Positions 37,001 to 45,124 of a stretch of DNA of 64,000 nucleotides are shown here, piece after piece. This DNA is from Kitasatospora atroaurantiaca (GTDB lineage: Bacteria; Actinomycetota; Actinomycetes; Streptomycetales; Streptomycetaceae). The stretch is from the NCBI RefSeq assembly GCF_007828955.1, contig NZ_VIVR01000001.1, forward strand, positions 5,890,001 to 5,954,000, read 5' to 3'. Each line of letters opens with the position of its first letter. Position 1 is the stretch's first letter. The notes under the pieces are model-generated. The model searched no databases, was not told the DNA's origin, and worked only from the letters and a program-made list of their open reading frames with translations. A program made the translations under genes and the position numbers.

Positions 37001-37994
37001 AGTTGAGGACCTGGGCGAGGTTGCCGTTCCCGTCATAGCCGAAGCCGACTAGCGCCAGGGCCTGCGCGGCCTCCGATCCCTCTCCGGACCCCACGCCGCC
37101 CGACAGCAGATCCAGGCCGGTGATCCGCGACCCCTGGGTACGGATGCCGATCCGGTAGCCGCAGGAGTGACGGACCTCCATCGGGCCGGAAGCCCCGTAC
37201 AGGAAGTCGATGCGGTTGCCATTGCGGTCAGTGATCGCCTGCAGGCAGAGCTGCATCGTGCCGGACACTGCTGACAGCCCGTCCGGCAGCGGCGAGAAGT
37301 GCCAGGCCTGGCCGAGGTACGGGTCGGTGACCGTCATCGTTCCACCGGCACTGCCGTCCCACGTGAGCGGCCAGCGCGGGCCCTCCACCGGAAGGACAGC
37401 AGCCCCGGCCTCCGGTACCGGGTAGACGAGCAGCATCCCGTCCTCGGTGGCGAAGACCACGCCTTCGTCGTCGATCTCCAGGCGCTGGTCGAGGGTGGAC
37501 GCCCAGGACGGGCCGAACCACCGCCCGGCCCGGTAGGAAGAGACATGGGTGCGCTGGATCACCAGGGGAAGCGTGGCGAGCAGGCTCGCGTCCGTCTCGG
37601 CGAGGACCACTTCACCCGAGGCGACATCCACCGGGTCGCTGCAGGTGTTCCGCGAGTTCAACCGCACACCCGTCTTGCGCGGATCCGACGCCCCGTCCCG
37701 CAGCCGCGGCGACCGCGGTTCACTACCACCGTGGTGTCCGCTCCGCGGCTTGCCGCCCCTGTCACCGCCGCCGCCCGCGTGTGGCGAACGCGCACCGTCC
37801 TTGCCGCCCCCTAGGATCTTCTTGAGGTCGGCCGCGTGTTTGGCGTCGGCTTCGCGGGTGTTGTGGGCGACCTTCTTCAGGTTGTCGCCGGCCTTGCGGT
37901 AGAAGTTCTTGAGGGCCTTGCCGGCGTCGTCGGCGAGGGTCTTGCCGAGCTTCTGGGCGCCGTGTTCCAGGGCTTTGACGATCTGGTTGCTCAT
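34023..37994 (-). CDS. YD-repeat (RHS) polymorphic toxin 2 with HAE-type deaminase domain
   Basis: 1,323 residues, paralogue of the protein at 23387-27190. The first 60 residues are nearly the same (MSNQIVKALEHGAQKLGKTL), followed by a Gly/His linker, a DUF6531-like entry region (SDPVDVASGEVVLAETDASL), YD repeats (YDAAGQLTTRTNGAGQQLTY) and the core RYYEPLTGRYLSPDPLGLDP at about 1115-1165. The tip (about 1170-1323) is unrelated to toxin 1: FIAGTSKSKLTPAQRKRAEE, GGHAEQNLLLFF and SVCAEFCAPFI, that is HxE and CxxxC motifs suited to a zinc deaminase fold. The target is unknown. ATG overlaps the carrier stop (ATGA). Confidence 0.87.
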   Translation of the reverse strand: MSNQIVKALEHGAQKLGKTLADDAGKALKNFYRKAGDNLKKVAHNTREADAKHAADLKKILGGGKDGARSPHAGGGGDRGGKPRSGHHGGSEPRSPRLRDGASDPRKTGVRLNSRNTCSDPVDVASGEVVLAETDASLLATLPLVIQRTHVSSYRAGRWFGPSWASTLDQRLEIDDEGVVFATEDGMLLVYPVPEAGAAVLPVEGPRWPLTWDGSAGGTMTVTDPYLGQAWHFSPLPDGLSAVSGTMQLCLQAITDRNGNRIDFLYGASGPMEVRHSCGYRIGIRTQGSRITGLDLLSGGVGSGEGSEAAQALALVGFGYDGNGNLAQVLNSSGIPQEFTYDNQGRITTWTDRNRRRYRYLYDRAGLCVQTRGDGGFLDAVFAYDTEQRTTAVTNAVGSTTLYHLNERGQTVEEVDPLGARSTFSWDRYDRLLASTDPLGRTTELFYDADGNLSHTRRPDGSTSTAAYNDFHQVVEAQLPDGTTWGYRYDERGNLTELIDPDGITLHYARNALGHVIATTDSSGQTSRIEPDAAGLPAAITDPTGATTHCTRDGFGRPLTITDSLGRTTTYTWTVEGQTTARTGPDGSVERWRHDAEGNILEHTDALGATTRFEYTYFDLVSARTDPGGARYEFTYNAELQLARVLNPQGLAWTYDFDAAGRLRTESDFNGRTLTYGYDAAGQLTTRTNGAGQQLTYTYDLLGRPIEQEVDGATTTFAYDPAGRLLTAANPTSRLQLAYDRTGRLLTETCNGRTLSNTYDQLGRRVSRRTPSGASTTWTYNPLGDPTSLQTAGRSLHFTYDHAGREIHRDLGALRISHGWDAADRVISQTLTRRTATVGAPNTTTAEPLQHKAYTLRPDGTPTAVTGSGQGDRSMTLDTTGRITALTGRTWSESYAYDPAGNLLGASWGAPDGHPGAEAQGERESVGTLLRRAGRTFYDYDGQGRVTRQTRRLLSGKALSWHYTWDAEDRLTHLTTPDGARWRYLYDPLGRRIAKQRLSEDLTTVLEETTFTWDGAALAEQTHTTATSKTAHTTTWEWDPETFRPLTQSERVTQLRDAPQDDIDARFYAIVTDLVGTPTELVDESGTIAWQPRTTLWGVPLPSPADQADCPLAFPGQYRDQESGLHYNLFRYYEPLTGRYLSPDPLGLDPAPDPYAYVHNPQTWADPLGLAPCMQGLENIASEIAKMLPSRAQEGQTVAAIHVHTPHGPKIFIAGTSKSKLTPAQRKRAEELGAIPLPNDQYIKVKPGEKGGHAEQNLLLFFNRMQVSNKGTSWNPTHGGASRSVCAEFCAPFIRQAGGRIHGPVHQKEGGTKQRQFYWPGMI

Positions 37995-38716
37995 TCGAAG
38001 CTCACCCCCGCGATCTTTGACTGGAACGCCTGCGCGTGGCCGGCGACGGTCTCGGCGTGGTCGTGCATCGTCCGCGCGTGGGCTTCCAGCGCATCCGGGT
38101 CGATCCGGAAGCCGGTGCCTCCGCCCCCGCCGCCGGACACCCCGAGCGCCGACTCCGCCGCCTCGAAGACCAACCCGGCCACCGCCCCCGCGACCACCTC
38201 GATCAGCGGGTCGATCGCGGCCTCGATCACCTGGCCGATGATGTACTGCTCAAGCTGCTGCTCGAGGTAGTTGATGAGGCGTTTCGCTGCCTCTTCGATC
38301 GCGATGACCGCGGCCTCTGCCAACCCGAACGTCGCGACTGCCGCCGCCTGGTCGGCCACGAAGGCCGCTGCCAGCACCACCAGCTCGGCGATCGTCTCGA
38401 CCTTCATCGCCACGATCACGTCCGCCGCGATGTCCAGCGCCGTCGCTACCACATGACACGCTTGCACCAGCTCGTTCATGTGACTGTCCGACAGGGCGGC
38501 CCACTTGGCGAGCAGCGCCTCGTACGAGGCCCCCTCGTACGCCTCGCCGAGCCGCTGGACCGTCGCTGTCGAATCCTGATGTGCGGACTCCACGTTCTCG
38601 GCGAACTCCCGGACGTGCGAGGCGAACTCGCGGACCTTGTCCTCGTTCACCGTCGGCCAGTTGATGCCGATGAACGACAGCAGCGACACCACCTCGCCAG
38701 GCAGTTCGATCGCCAC
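37991..38716 (-). CDS. WXG/CpnT-NTD-like carrier protein (copy 2)
   Basis: 241 residues, the same length as copy 1 and near-identical in plan: MAIELPGEVVSLLSFIGINW start, YEGASYEALLAKW hairpin turn, Ala-rich hydrophobic stretch (ELVVLAAAFVADQAAAVATF), NYLEQQLEQYIIGQVIEAAI and Gly hinge before a C-terminal helix. GTG start with GAGGGGGA upstream. Its stop overlaps toxin 2 (ATGA). The duplication of carrier plus toxin body, with divergent toxin tips, suggests cassette duplication followed by tip exchange. Confidence 0.75.
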   Translation of the reverse strand: MAIELPGEVVSLLSFIGINWPTVNEDKVREFASHVREFAENVESAHQDSTATVQRLGEAYEGASYEALLAKWAALSDSHMNELVQACHVVATALDIAADVIVAMKVETIAELVVLAAAFVADQAAAVATFGLAEAAVIAIEEAAKRLINYLEQQLEQYIIGQVIEAAIDPLIEVVAGAVAGLVFEAAESALGVSGGGGGGTGFRIDPDALEAHARTMHDHAETVAGHAQAFQSKIAGVSFE

Positions 38717-38763
38717 AGGCTCCCCCTCAGCCGTCAGTGGACATACGTTCGCTTGACGTCAAA

Positions 38764-38796
38764 TTATCCGACGCCTCGGCAGGTCTGAACGGTTCC
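38764..38796 (-). promoter_or_regulatory. Promoter-like element of toxin cassette 2
   Basis: On the minus strand GGAACC, 18 nt, GTCGGATAA, then 48 nt to the carrier GTG; boxes, spacing and distance match 27960-27992. Conservation ends just upstream of GGAACC, where the two loci become unrelated. Confidence 0.55.
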
Positions 38797-38934
38797 CCCG
38801 TCGCTCCGACGCAAGACGGGGCGAGCTGGACATGGGCGTCGTGCGGGCCGAGGGGGCGACGGGATGCGCTGGCTGACCGACGGCGCGTCCGCCAGCTCGA
38901 TCTGTCCGGCGTTGGAGCGGGCGGGCGGGAGGCG

Positions 38935-39361
38935 GCCGGGGTGAGGTCGACCAGCAGCTTCAGCCACCCGCCGAAGAAGTTCTCCGGCGCGCCCTGCGGC
39001 GTGCCGTTCCCGTAGGACTCGAAGCTCTTCACCTCGCGGACCTGGAAGGTCCCGGTCGCGATTCACCGGTCGCGGCCATCTTGTGCTTGAACGTTCCCCC
39101 GCCGCTGGCCGCTCGCGGGTGCAGGCTGAACGCGCCGGTGCCCTCGACGGTCACCACGTCGCCGTTCGACGCCATCGCCTGGTCGCCCTCGGGTGCCCCG
39201 AACTGGTTCAGGAAGTCGTCCCCGACGTGCCAGCCGTAGACGGCGCCGTCGCACCTCGAACGGTCACACCCTGACGATGCCTCAGCCGCCTGCGCGAAGC
39301 CGAGCGTCGACGCGCACATCAGAGCCGGCGCCACCAGCGCGCGGCCGATCGACCATCTCAT
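38935..39361 (-). pseudogene. Small secreted protein, frameshifted and truncated
   Basis: ATG 39361 starts a typical signal peptide (MRWSIGRALVAPALMCASTL then FAQAAEAS). The mature part contains DGAVYGWHVGDDFLNQFGAP and GDVVTVEGTGAFSLHP. At about 39060 the frame shifts; the continuation TGTFQVREVKSFESYGNG and ENFFGGWLKLLVDLTP lies one frame over. Family-like sequence stops near 38935, where the leader of toxin cassette 2 begins, so the 3' end may have been replaced. Family not recognised. Confidence 0.6.
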
Positions 39362-40054
39362 TCCTGGTTCTCCCTCATGCGGATGTGCACAACGTGACTG
39401 GAAGTCACGTCAAGCAACGGGCTGTAGCCCGTCGCGCGCTGCTCGACCGAACGCCTGAGACCCATATCCGCCGACCGGGCGCCTGCCGGTGTACGGGTCC
39501 GGAGGCCCTATGGCGTGCGCGGACGACCTGGACGAGGGTGCTGCGGAACCCGTGCTGCTCGGCTGGCGGCCCGGCTCCGGCCATCCCTCCATCGCGACCC
39601 GGGGACTACCGTCGGGCCCTCTCGGACCGGCAGTCCTTGTGGTTGGCGCCACCCCCACTCTCGCCGGCGAGTCCTTCACTACCGCTGTCCTGGATAGCGA
39701 CAGCTTGCCTCGCTCGACTGGTGCGCTTGTCGGGTTCCTCTGGCGGGTCGTCGCACCCTGCTGAGGGCGCAGAAGAATGGTGGCCGATTCGCCGAACCGA
39801 ACCGTCCAGATACGGGCGACTCCGGTGTTCGATGCGCACCCAACCAAGTGCGGAAACCGAGAGCGGTCCGGGGGATTCGCGAACCCCCGTCAGCCGTGCC
39901 CGTGCCGCTGTCCCGGTCGCTCACGGTGGGGCAGCTTCGCGCCGGGCACTGGAGGGGTCACTGGCCTGGCTGTCCCGCGGTGCACGGTCGCGTGCCCGGA
40001 GCTACCGTCGACAGCAGGTCAACGACGCTTCCCCTGTCAACTCAGGAGGTTCCC
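39362..40054. other. Intergenic stretch without a recognisable gene
   Basis: Open frames exist on both strands, but none shows consistent third-position GC bias, a good start site or protein-like composition. The right end holds the ribosome site of the cupin gene (AGGAGGT at about 40044). Confidence 0.4.
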
Positions 40055-40351
40055 ATGGCAGCTGACGCTGTGCAGGTGGCACCCGATGTATACAAGATCC
40101 TCTTCGAGAACGAGCGGGTACGGCTGATCGAGGCCCGGCTTCGGCCTGGTGCCGCGACAGCCATGCACCACCATCGCGACAACCTCGTCTACAACCTCAC
40201 GGATGGGGCGGTGACCTTCACCGACGAGTCCGGTGAAACCATCGAGGTATCGCTCGTGGCCGGCGAGACGATGTGGTTCCCGGCCGTGGACCACTCCACG
40301 CACAACACCGGAAGCACCGAGGTCCGCGCGCTGCTGTTCGAGCTGAAGTAG
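40055..40351 (+). CDS. Small single-domain cupin
   Basis: 98 residues, one cupin domain. Metal-binding motif 1 is seen as GAATAMHHHRDNLVYNL (two or three His) with strands DGAVTFTDESGETIEVSL; motif 2 as GETMWFPAVDHSTHNTG. N-terminal YKILFENERVRLIEARL is typical of small cupins that often act as enzymes or sensors of small molecules. ATG 40055 has AGGAGGT 4 nt upstream; the frame is open to 39848 but the upstream part is not protein-like. It stands alone, convergent with the membrane-protein gene. Substrate unknown. Confidence 0.8.
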   Translation: MAADAVQVAPDVYKILFENERVRLIEARLRPGAATAMHHHRDNLVYNLTDGAVTFTDESGETIEVSLVAGETMWFPAVDHSTHNTGSTEVRALLFELK

Positions 40352-40442
40352 CGGCCCGCACCACCGACGCAATCGGGTCGGAGGGCCGGGCCATCCGGGC
40401 CTCATCGCACACCACCGGACATGCGGGCCGCGCATCGGCGGT

Positions 40443-40874
40443 TCACCGCCTCGCACAGGCCCCGGGCCCGCATTGACCGGCCGGTATCGGAGAAGACGGC
40501 CAGGATCTGATGGCAGACCGGATGGTCCGGTGTGACGGGATGCGGGGCTGCTTCGGTGATGGGCGGTCCGTCGGCAACCCAAGGAGGGTATTGCGGGTGA
40601 TCCGCATCTTGTCGGTCTCTTCGTCGAGTTCGTGCAGGTGCGCGGTCAGTTCCCCGATCCGGGCCCGGGTCTGCCCGGCTTCGTCGCTCAGAGTCCGCTC
40701 ACGCACGTCGATCGGCCGGGAGCGGTCGGCGAAGCCGGCGGGGCGCTGCGGGCGGTCCAGCGCCCGGAAGAGCAGGACGCCGCCGGCGACGAGCAGTGCG
40801 GTGAACAGCAGCATCCCGAGGCTCATCCCGAACCAGCCCCAGCCGCCGATACCGCCGTTGTGCCGGTACGTCAT
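40443..40874 (-). CDS. Single-pass membrane protein with coiled-coil segment
   Basis: 143 residues. A short His/Gly/Trp-rich N-terminus (MTYRHNGGIGGWGWFGMSL) runs into one transmembrane helix (LLFTALLVAGGVLLFRAL), followed by a cytosolic helix with heptad-like pattern (RTLSDEAGQTRARIGEL, HELDEETDKMRI). It resembles small SHOCT-type membrane proteins, but the SHOCT motif itself is not visible. Start ATG 40874 with GAGGGG upstream. The last 40 residues are Pro/Arg-rich and may reflect a shifted end. Function unknown. Confidence 0.55.
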   Translation of the reverse strand: MTYRHNGGIGGWGWFGMSLGMLLFTALLVAGGVLLFRALDRPQRPAGFADRSRPIDVRERTLSDEAGQTRARIGELTAHLHELDEETDKMRITRNTLLGLPTDRPSPKQPRIPSHRTIRSAIRSWPSSPIPAGQCGPGACARR

Positions 40875-41348
40875 CGCGGTCACCCCTCGGCGGCTCGCGG
40901 CCGACCGGCCCCCGGAACCGTCGTTTCGGCCTCCTGCCTTCGACACTCCTCCACCCGGACGTAGAGGGCACGGGCCCCGGTAGGCCGACGGGCCCCTACC
41001 CCTTTTGCGCGGGGGAGAGTTCGAGGGCCGGACGCACGCCACGGTCGCGGCGGCCGTCGATGCGCTGATCCGGTAGGACGCGGACCTGACCAAACTGGCC
41101 GCTGCCGGGGCTGCGCGATCCGGTGGCCGGCTCTTCGGGCAGGGGCCGGCCCGGCCTTCGCCGGCACGGAGAGGCGCCCGAGCCGTCGGCGGTCGGTGGC
41201 GAGCCTGTGTTTTGCCGCGCTCGGGCGCCGTCAGGACTGGCCCCGGCTCACCGGGATCCCGTCGCCCGGTCCTCCTGCCGTGGCGATGGCCTGATCTGAC
41301 AGAACCTCGTCGTTGCGGCCATCGCCGGCCGGGCGGAATGATCGGGGC
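40875..41348. other. Intergenic region with an 11-bp inverted repeat
   Basis: Divergent upstream region of the membrane-protein and GlxA-type genes. GGCGCCCGAGC (41172-41182) and GCTCGGGCGCC (41218-41228) form a perfect inverted repeat around 35 bp. No convincing gene seen. Confidence 0.4.
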
Positions 41349-42323
41349 ATGCCCGAGCCGCACCGCGTCGTGATCGTCGCCTTCCCAGGCATTGAGCTGC
41401 TGGACGTCACTGGCCCGGCCGAGGTGTTCTCCGTCGCCTCCCGGGTCGCCGGAGCCGACCGGCCCGGCTATCGCGTACAGATCGCGACGGCCGATGGCCG
41501 CCCGGCGGTCACCTCCAGCGGTGTGAGGCTGATGGCCGACCTGGCCCTCGACGACGTGAACGGCCCGGTGGACACCCTGCTCGTGTCGGGGGCGATCGAG
41601 CTGGTCGAGGACGGCGTTGAGCCGGTGATCGACCGCGAGGTCACCGACTGGCTGCGCCGTGCGGCGCCCCGGGCCCGCCGGATCGGATCAATCTGCGCGG
41701 GAGCGCACCTGCTGGCCGCTGCCGGGCTGCTGGACGGCCGGCCCGCCACGACCCACTGGCTCACCGCAGCTCGGCTGGCCGCCGAGCACCCCCGGGTCCG
41801 GGTCGACCCCGATCCGATCTTCATCCGGTCCGGGCAGGTGTGGACCTGCGCCGGCGTCACCTCGGGGATGGACATGGCGCTCGCCATGGTCGCCGAGGAC
41901 CGAGGCCAGGAGCTTGCGCTCACGACCGCCCGGATGATGGTGATGTACGTCAAACGGTCCGGGGGGCAGAGCCAGTTCAGCGTGCCGCTGTCCATACAGA
42001 GCCCCTCGGACGACCGGATCGACGAGCTGCGCCTGTGGATCGCCGAACACCTCACCGAGGACCTGTCGCTCGAAGCCCTCGCGGCCCGGCTGCACCTGAG
42101 CGTGCGCCACTTCTCCCGGCTGTTCCGCCGGCGCACCTCCACGACACCTGCTGCCTACGTGGAGGCAACGAGACTGGAGGCCGCCCGGCGGCTGCTGGAG
42201 GACAGCGACCGGAGCCTGCCGGACGTCGCCGCCGCCAGCGGCCTGGGCTCCGTGGAGACGCTGCACCGGACCTTCCGACGACGGCTGGGCACCACGCCGG
42301 CCGAGTACCGCCGCCGCTTCTGA
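41349..42323 (+). CDS. GlxA-type AraC-family transcriptional regulator
   Basis: 324 residues. The N-terminal DJ-1/PfpI-like domain has VVIVAFPGIELLDVTGPAEV, the nucleophile-elbow-like SICAGAHLLAAAGLLDGR and ATTHW; the C-terminal domain has two AraC helix-turn-helix motifs (LSLEALAARLHLSVRHFSRL and LPDVAAASGLGSVETLHRTF) ending in GTTPAEYRRRF. Such regulators control nearby metabolic genes, but the effector is unknown. ATG 41349 fits the family N-terminus. The metallo-beta-lactamase gene 102 nt downstream is a plausible target. Confidence 0.92.
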   Translation: MPEPHRVVIVAFPGIELLDVTGPAEVFSVASRVAGADRPGYRVQIATADGRPAVTSSGVRLMADLALDDVNGPVDTLLVSGAIELVEDGVEPVIDREVTDWLRRAAPRARRIGSICAGAHLLAAAGLLDGRPATTHWLTAARLAAEHPRVRVDPDPIFIRSGQVWTCAGVTSGMDMALAMVAEDRGQELALTTARMMVMYVKRSGGQSQFSVPLSIQSPSDDRIDELRLWIAEHLTEDLSLEALAARLHLSVRHFSRLFRRRTSTTPAAYVEATRLEAARRLLEDSDRSLPDVAAASGLGSVETLHRTFRRRLGTTPAEYRRRF

Positions 42324-42425
42324 CCGGCGTAACCCCTCGCTCCGCCACCCACCGCAACCGCCCTCGGCGGAGCTTCGCAGTGCCCGCACACAGGGCGGCC
42401 ACGATCACCCCTCTGGAGGAAGTCC

Positions 42426-43172
42426 GTGTCCCGTACGAAAGTTGTTCCGATCCCGGTCATGGGACGGCACACCGTCAACGCCTATCTGCTGCTCGGCCGA
42501 CGGCCCGTCGTCGTCGACGCCGGAACACCCGGAAGCGGCCGGAGGATCTACGAGCAGATCGCCGAGCACGGCGTGGACCCCACCGACGTCTCGCTGATCG
42601 TCATCACCCATGGCCACATCGACCACTTCGGGTCTGCCGCCGAGCTGCACCGGCTCACCGGTGCGCCCGTCGCCGGCCACGTCGCCGACCTCGGGCCGTT
42701 CCGCTCCGGCCGGGTCCGCGAACCGTACCTGCCCACCGGCCCGATGGGCAGGCTCATGAACCGCAACGAGAAGCTTCACGGCCGGGCCGATCCGTTCGAG
42801 CCGGCCGTGCTGATCCGAGGGGAGACGAGCCTCGACGACTTCGGGATCGCGGCGCGCATCATGCCCACCCCCGGGCACACTGCCGGATCGGTGTCCGTCC
42901 TCACCGACGAAGGCGATCTGGTCGCCGGGGACCTGATCGCCAACTCCTTCATGGGTCTCATCCCCGGCAGGCCCGCCAACCCGCCCTTTCACGACGACCC
43001 CCGGCAGAACCTCGCCAGCCTGCGCGAGATGCTCGCCCTCAACCCCACCACGCTGCACGTCGGCCACGGCACCCCGCTGGACCCCGACCGCGTGCGGCGG
43101 TGGGCCGACCGGGAGCACCGCCGGCTGTCCCGGCTGGCGGCCGCCGGGCGCCTCCCCACGCGCGAGGAGTGA
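42426..43172 (+). CDS. Metallo-beta-lactamase fold hydrolase
   Basis: 248 residues, GTG start with TGGAGGA upstream. Zinc-binding motifs in order: THGHIDHFGS (HxHxDH), TPGHTAGSVSV, GDLIANSF and LHVGHGTPL. N-terminal VIPVMGRHTVNAYLL-like strands match the family of small MBL hydrolases that cleave thioesters, lactones or similar bonds; the substrate cannot be told. Same strand as the upstream GlxA-type regulator. Its stop is followed within 20 bp by the end of an integrase fragment on the other strand. Confidence 0.88.
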   Translation: MSRTKVVPIPVMGRHTVNAYLLLGRRPVVVDAGTPGSGRRIYEQIAEHGVDPTDVSLIVITHGHIDHFGSAAELHRLTGAPVAGHVADLGPFRSGRVREPYLPTGPMGRLMNRNEKLHGRADPFEPAVLIRGETSLDDFGIAARIMPTPGHTAGSVSVLTDEGDLVAGDLIANSFMGLIPGRPANPPFHDDPRQNLASLREMLALNPTTLHVGHGTPLDPDRVRRWADREHRRLSRLAAAGRLPTREE

Positions 43173-43189
43173 GGAACCCGATCCGCAGC

Positions 43190-43842
43190 GTCTGGCAGGG
43201 GTCCGTGGCTGACGGCGGCCTTCGGCCTGGTGTTGTTGTCGATGGCGGAGAGCGTGTAGCGGATGTAGAGGACGCGTTCGGGGAGGTGGACGTCGTCCCA
43301 GTACAGGGTGAGGGCTTCGCCTTTGCGGATGCCGGTGCCGATGAGGATCTCGATGAGGTCGGCGAACGCCGGGTCGGTGGCTCGGCAGGAGTGCAGGAAC
43401 CGGATCGCGTCCTGCACGGTCCAGATCTGCCGTTCTGCCGCCGCGGGTCGCGGGATGACCGTGGGGCGGGCCGGGTTGTAGGGGAGCCGGTGGTGGCGGA
43501 CCGCATCGCCGAGGGCGCTGGAGAGCGTAGCGAGGCAGCGGTGGACGGTGACCTTGCCGCGTCTGGCGGCGAGTTGCGTGTGGGTGAAGGCGGCGATGTG
43601 CGAGTGACCCAGGTCATCGAGCCTGATCGTGCCGAGGGCGGGGATGAGGTCACGGGTTACGTAGTCGCGGTAGCGGACGTAGGTGGTGGGCTTGAGGACG
43701 AGCTGCTTGCCCGTGACCCAGGTCGTGAGGTAGTCGGTGAGGGTCTGGTTGGGGTCGGCGCTGAAGCCGGCGGCCTGGCCCTCGATCATCCGGCGCAAAT
43801 CCACGCGGGCTGCTTCGGCGGTGGGGTAGCCGCCGCGGGCGT
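43190..43842 (-). pseudogene. Integrase fragment, relative of integrase A
   Basis: The frame reads SADPNQTLTDYLTTWVTGKQ, LKPTTYVRYRDYVTRDLIPA, HRCLATLSSALGDAVRHHRL and GTGIRKGEALTLYWDDVHLP, closely matching residues of integrase A (21043-22332). Similarity ends at about 43190, after the first catalytic Arg and the strand YTLSAIDNN, so HxxR, His and Tyr are missing. The 5' side is cut at about 43842 with a frame change near 43805. Both ends abut unrelated sequence. No tRNA-Pro fragment lies nearby, so it may mark an older integration or a rearrangement. Confidence 0.85.
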
Positions 43843-43955
43843 ACCTTCGATGGTGTCGGCGCGATCAGCAGCGGCGGCAACAGCCGACTGCTGATCGACT
43901 ACCCGGAGCCGTACCGCAGCCGGATCCTCGACTACCTGTTCAAGCCCGGGCTCTG
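43843..43955 (+). pseudogene. Fragment of a GH59 galactosylceramidase-like gene
   Basis: From 43843 the plus strand reads TFDGVGAISSGGNSRLLIDY and then PEPYRSRILDYLFKPG. This is the N-terminal signature of galactosylceramidases (GH59), whose family sequence has GIGA(I/V)S-GGG, RLL-YPEPYRSQILDYLFKP. Similarity stops after about 37 residues. It begins exactly where the integrase fragment on the other strand ends. No other part of the enzyme is in the window. Confidence 0.7.
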
Positions 43956-44169
43956 CCTGCCGCACGGCGAGGACGCGTGTCATGCGGCCGGCCTGGCTGG
44001 CGCCGACGTACTCCCGGACCATGGTGGTCGGAAGCGCGGGCGGAGGGGGCGGAGGTCGTAGGGGGTAATCGTCACGGAGGCCGCGGTCCGATTCCCGTCG
44101 GGGCGCCCGTCGATCTTCCTTCCCGCACAGCGCGAGATGGGCGACCTCACCCGTGATGGTTACGGGCTC

Positions 44170-45018
44170 TCAGAGACGCTTCGCGGTCTGGACGAGGCCG
44201 GCGACGGCTCGGGACCGGCTGTGCGGCGGCCATGCGATGACCGTTGTGACCGTCGGCGCGTCCAGAACCGGCACGGCGGCGAGATCGTCGCGCAGCTGGG
44301 CTCGGCACGACTCCGGCGCGATCCAGCAAGCGCGGCCGAGCGCGATCAGCTGGAGTAACTGCGTATGGTCCCGAGCCTGCGGACCTGGGCCGTCCGGGTA
44401 CGTACCGTCGCGGCCGGGCCAGCGCGGCATCGGTAGGGACGGCAGCTCGGTGACTTCGGCCATCCGCACATGGGCCCGCCCGGTGAGGGGATGACCTGCC
44501 GGCAGAACCACGACCTGTCTCTCCGTGCAGAGCTCCTCCGTGTCGAAGCCGGCCGTGGTGTCGAACGGCAGGTGCAGCAGTGCCACGTCGGCCCGGCCGT
44601 CGCGCAGCATTCGTTCCTGCTCGCCGATTCCGCACAGGACCAGATCCACGGTGACCGCATTGGGTTCGGCGGCGTAGGCGTCGAGCAGTCTGGCCAGAAG
44701 TTCGCTGGACGCGCCGGCCTTCGTGGCAAGGACCACGCCGGCGTGGCCGGTCGTGGCGAGGGCGGCGCGGCGAGTGCGACGCTCGGCGGCCTCGACCGCG
44801 TCCAGTGCCGCCCGGGCTTCCCGCAGGAGCACCGACCCGGCCTCAGTCAGGGTGACCGTGCGGCTGGTGCGTTCCAGCAGCCCCGCCCCGAGGCGGCGTT
44901 CGAGCTGGTGGATCGCTCGGGACAGCGGGGGCTGCGCGATCCCGAGCCGCTGCGCGGCCCTGCCGAAATGCAGCTCCTCGGCGACGGCGACGAAGTACCG
45001 CAACTCCCGTGTCTCCAC
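44170..45018 (-). CDS. LysR-family transcriptional regulator
   Basis: 282 residues, GTG start. The N-terminal winged helix-turn-helix is typical (LRYFVAVAEELHFGRAAQRL, QPPLSRAIHQLERRLGAGLL), followed by a periplasmic-binding-like co-inducer domain (ADVALLHLPFDTTAG, VVVLPAGHPLTG). Divergent from an SDR gene with a palindromic T-N11-A site between them, the classic LysR arrangement, so it likely controls that gene and itself. Confidence 0.92.
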   Translation of the reverse strand: METRELRYFVAVAEELHFGRAAQRLGIAQPPLSRAIHQLERRLGAGLLERTSRTVTLTEAGSVLLREARAALDAVEAAERRTRRAALATTGHAGVVLATKAGASSELLARLLDAYAAEPNAVTVDLVLCGIGEQERMLRDGRADVALLHLPFDTTAGFDTEELCTERQVVVLPAGHPLTGRAHVRMAEVTELPSLPMPRWPGRDGTYPDGPGPQARDHTQLLQLIALGRACWIAPESCRAQLRDDLAAVPVLDAPTVTTVIAWPPHSRSRAVAGLVQTAKRL

Positions 45019-45049
45019 GGCGCAATGCTACCCAAGCCCGAACCGGGAT

Positions 45050-45068
45050 CGATACCCGTGCGGTATCG
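45050..45068. promoter_or_regulatory. LysR-type operator (T-N11-A)
   Basis: CGATACC-CGTGC-GGTATCG: a perfect 7-bp inverted repeat with 5-bp spacer containing a T-N11-A core, in the 106-bp divergent LysR/SDR gap. This is the expected LysR box. Confidence 0.7.
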
Positions 45069-45124
45069 CTGCCCACCCAATCGGTGTTGGCCGCATCCCA
45101 CTGAGACCGGAGAGGATCAGCCGT

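Noticed and set aside
34114..37902. Long plus-strand frames antisense to the YD-repeat genes
   Set aside because: They arise from high GC3 on the opposite strand; composition is Gly/Val/Arg-rich without family motifs.
44068..44110. Possible tRNA 3' end beside the GH59 fragment
   Set aside because: A GGTCCGATTCCC stretch resembles a T-arm, but the stem does not pair and no 5' half is present.
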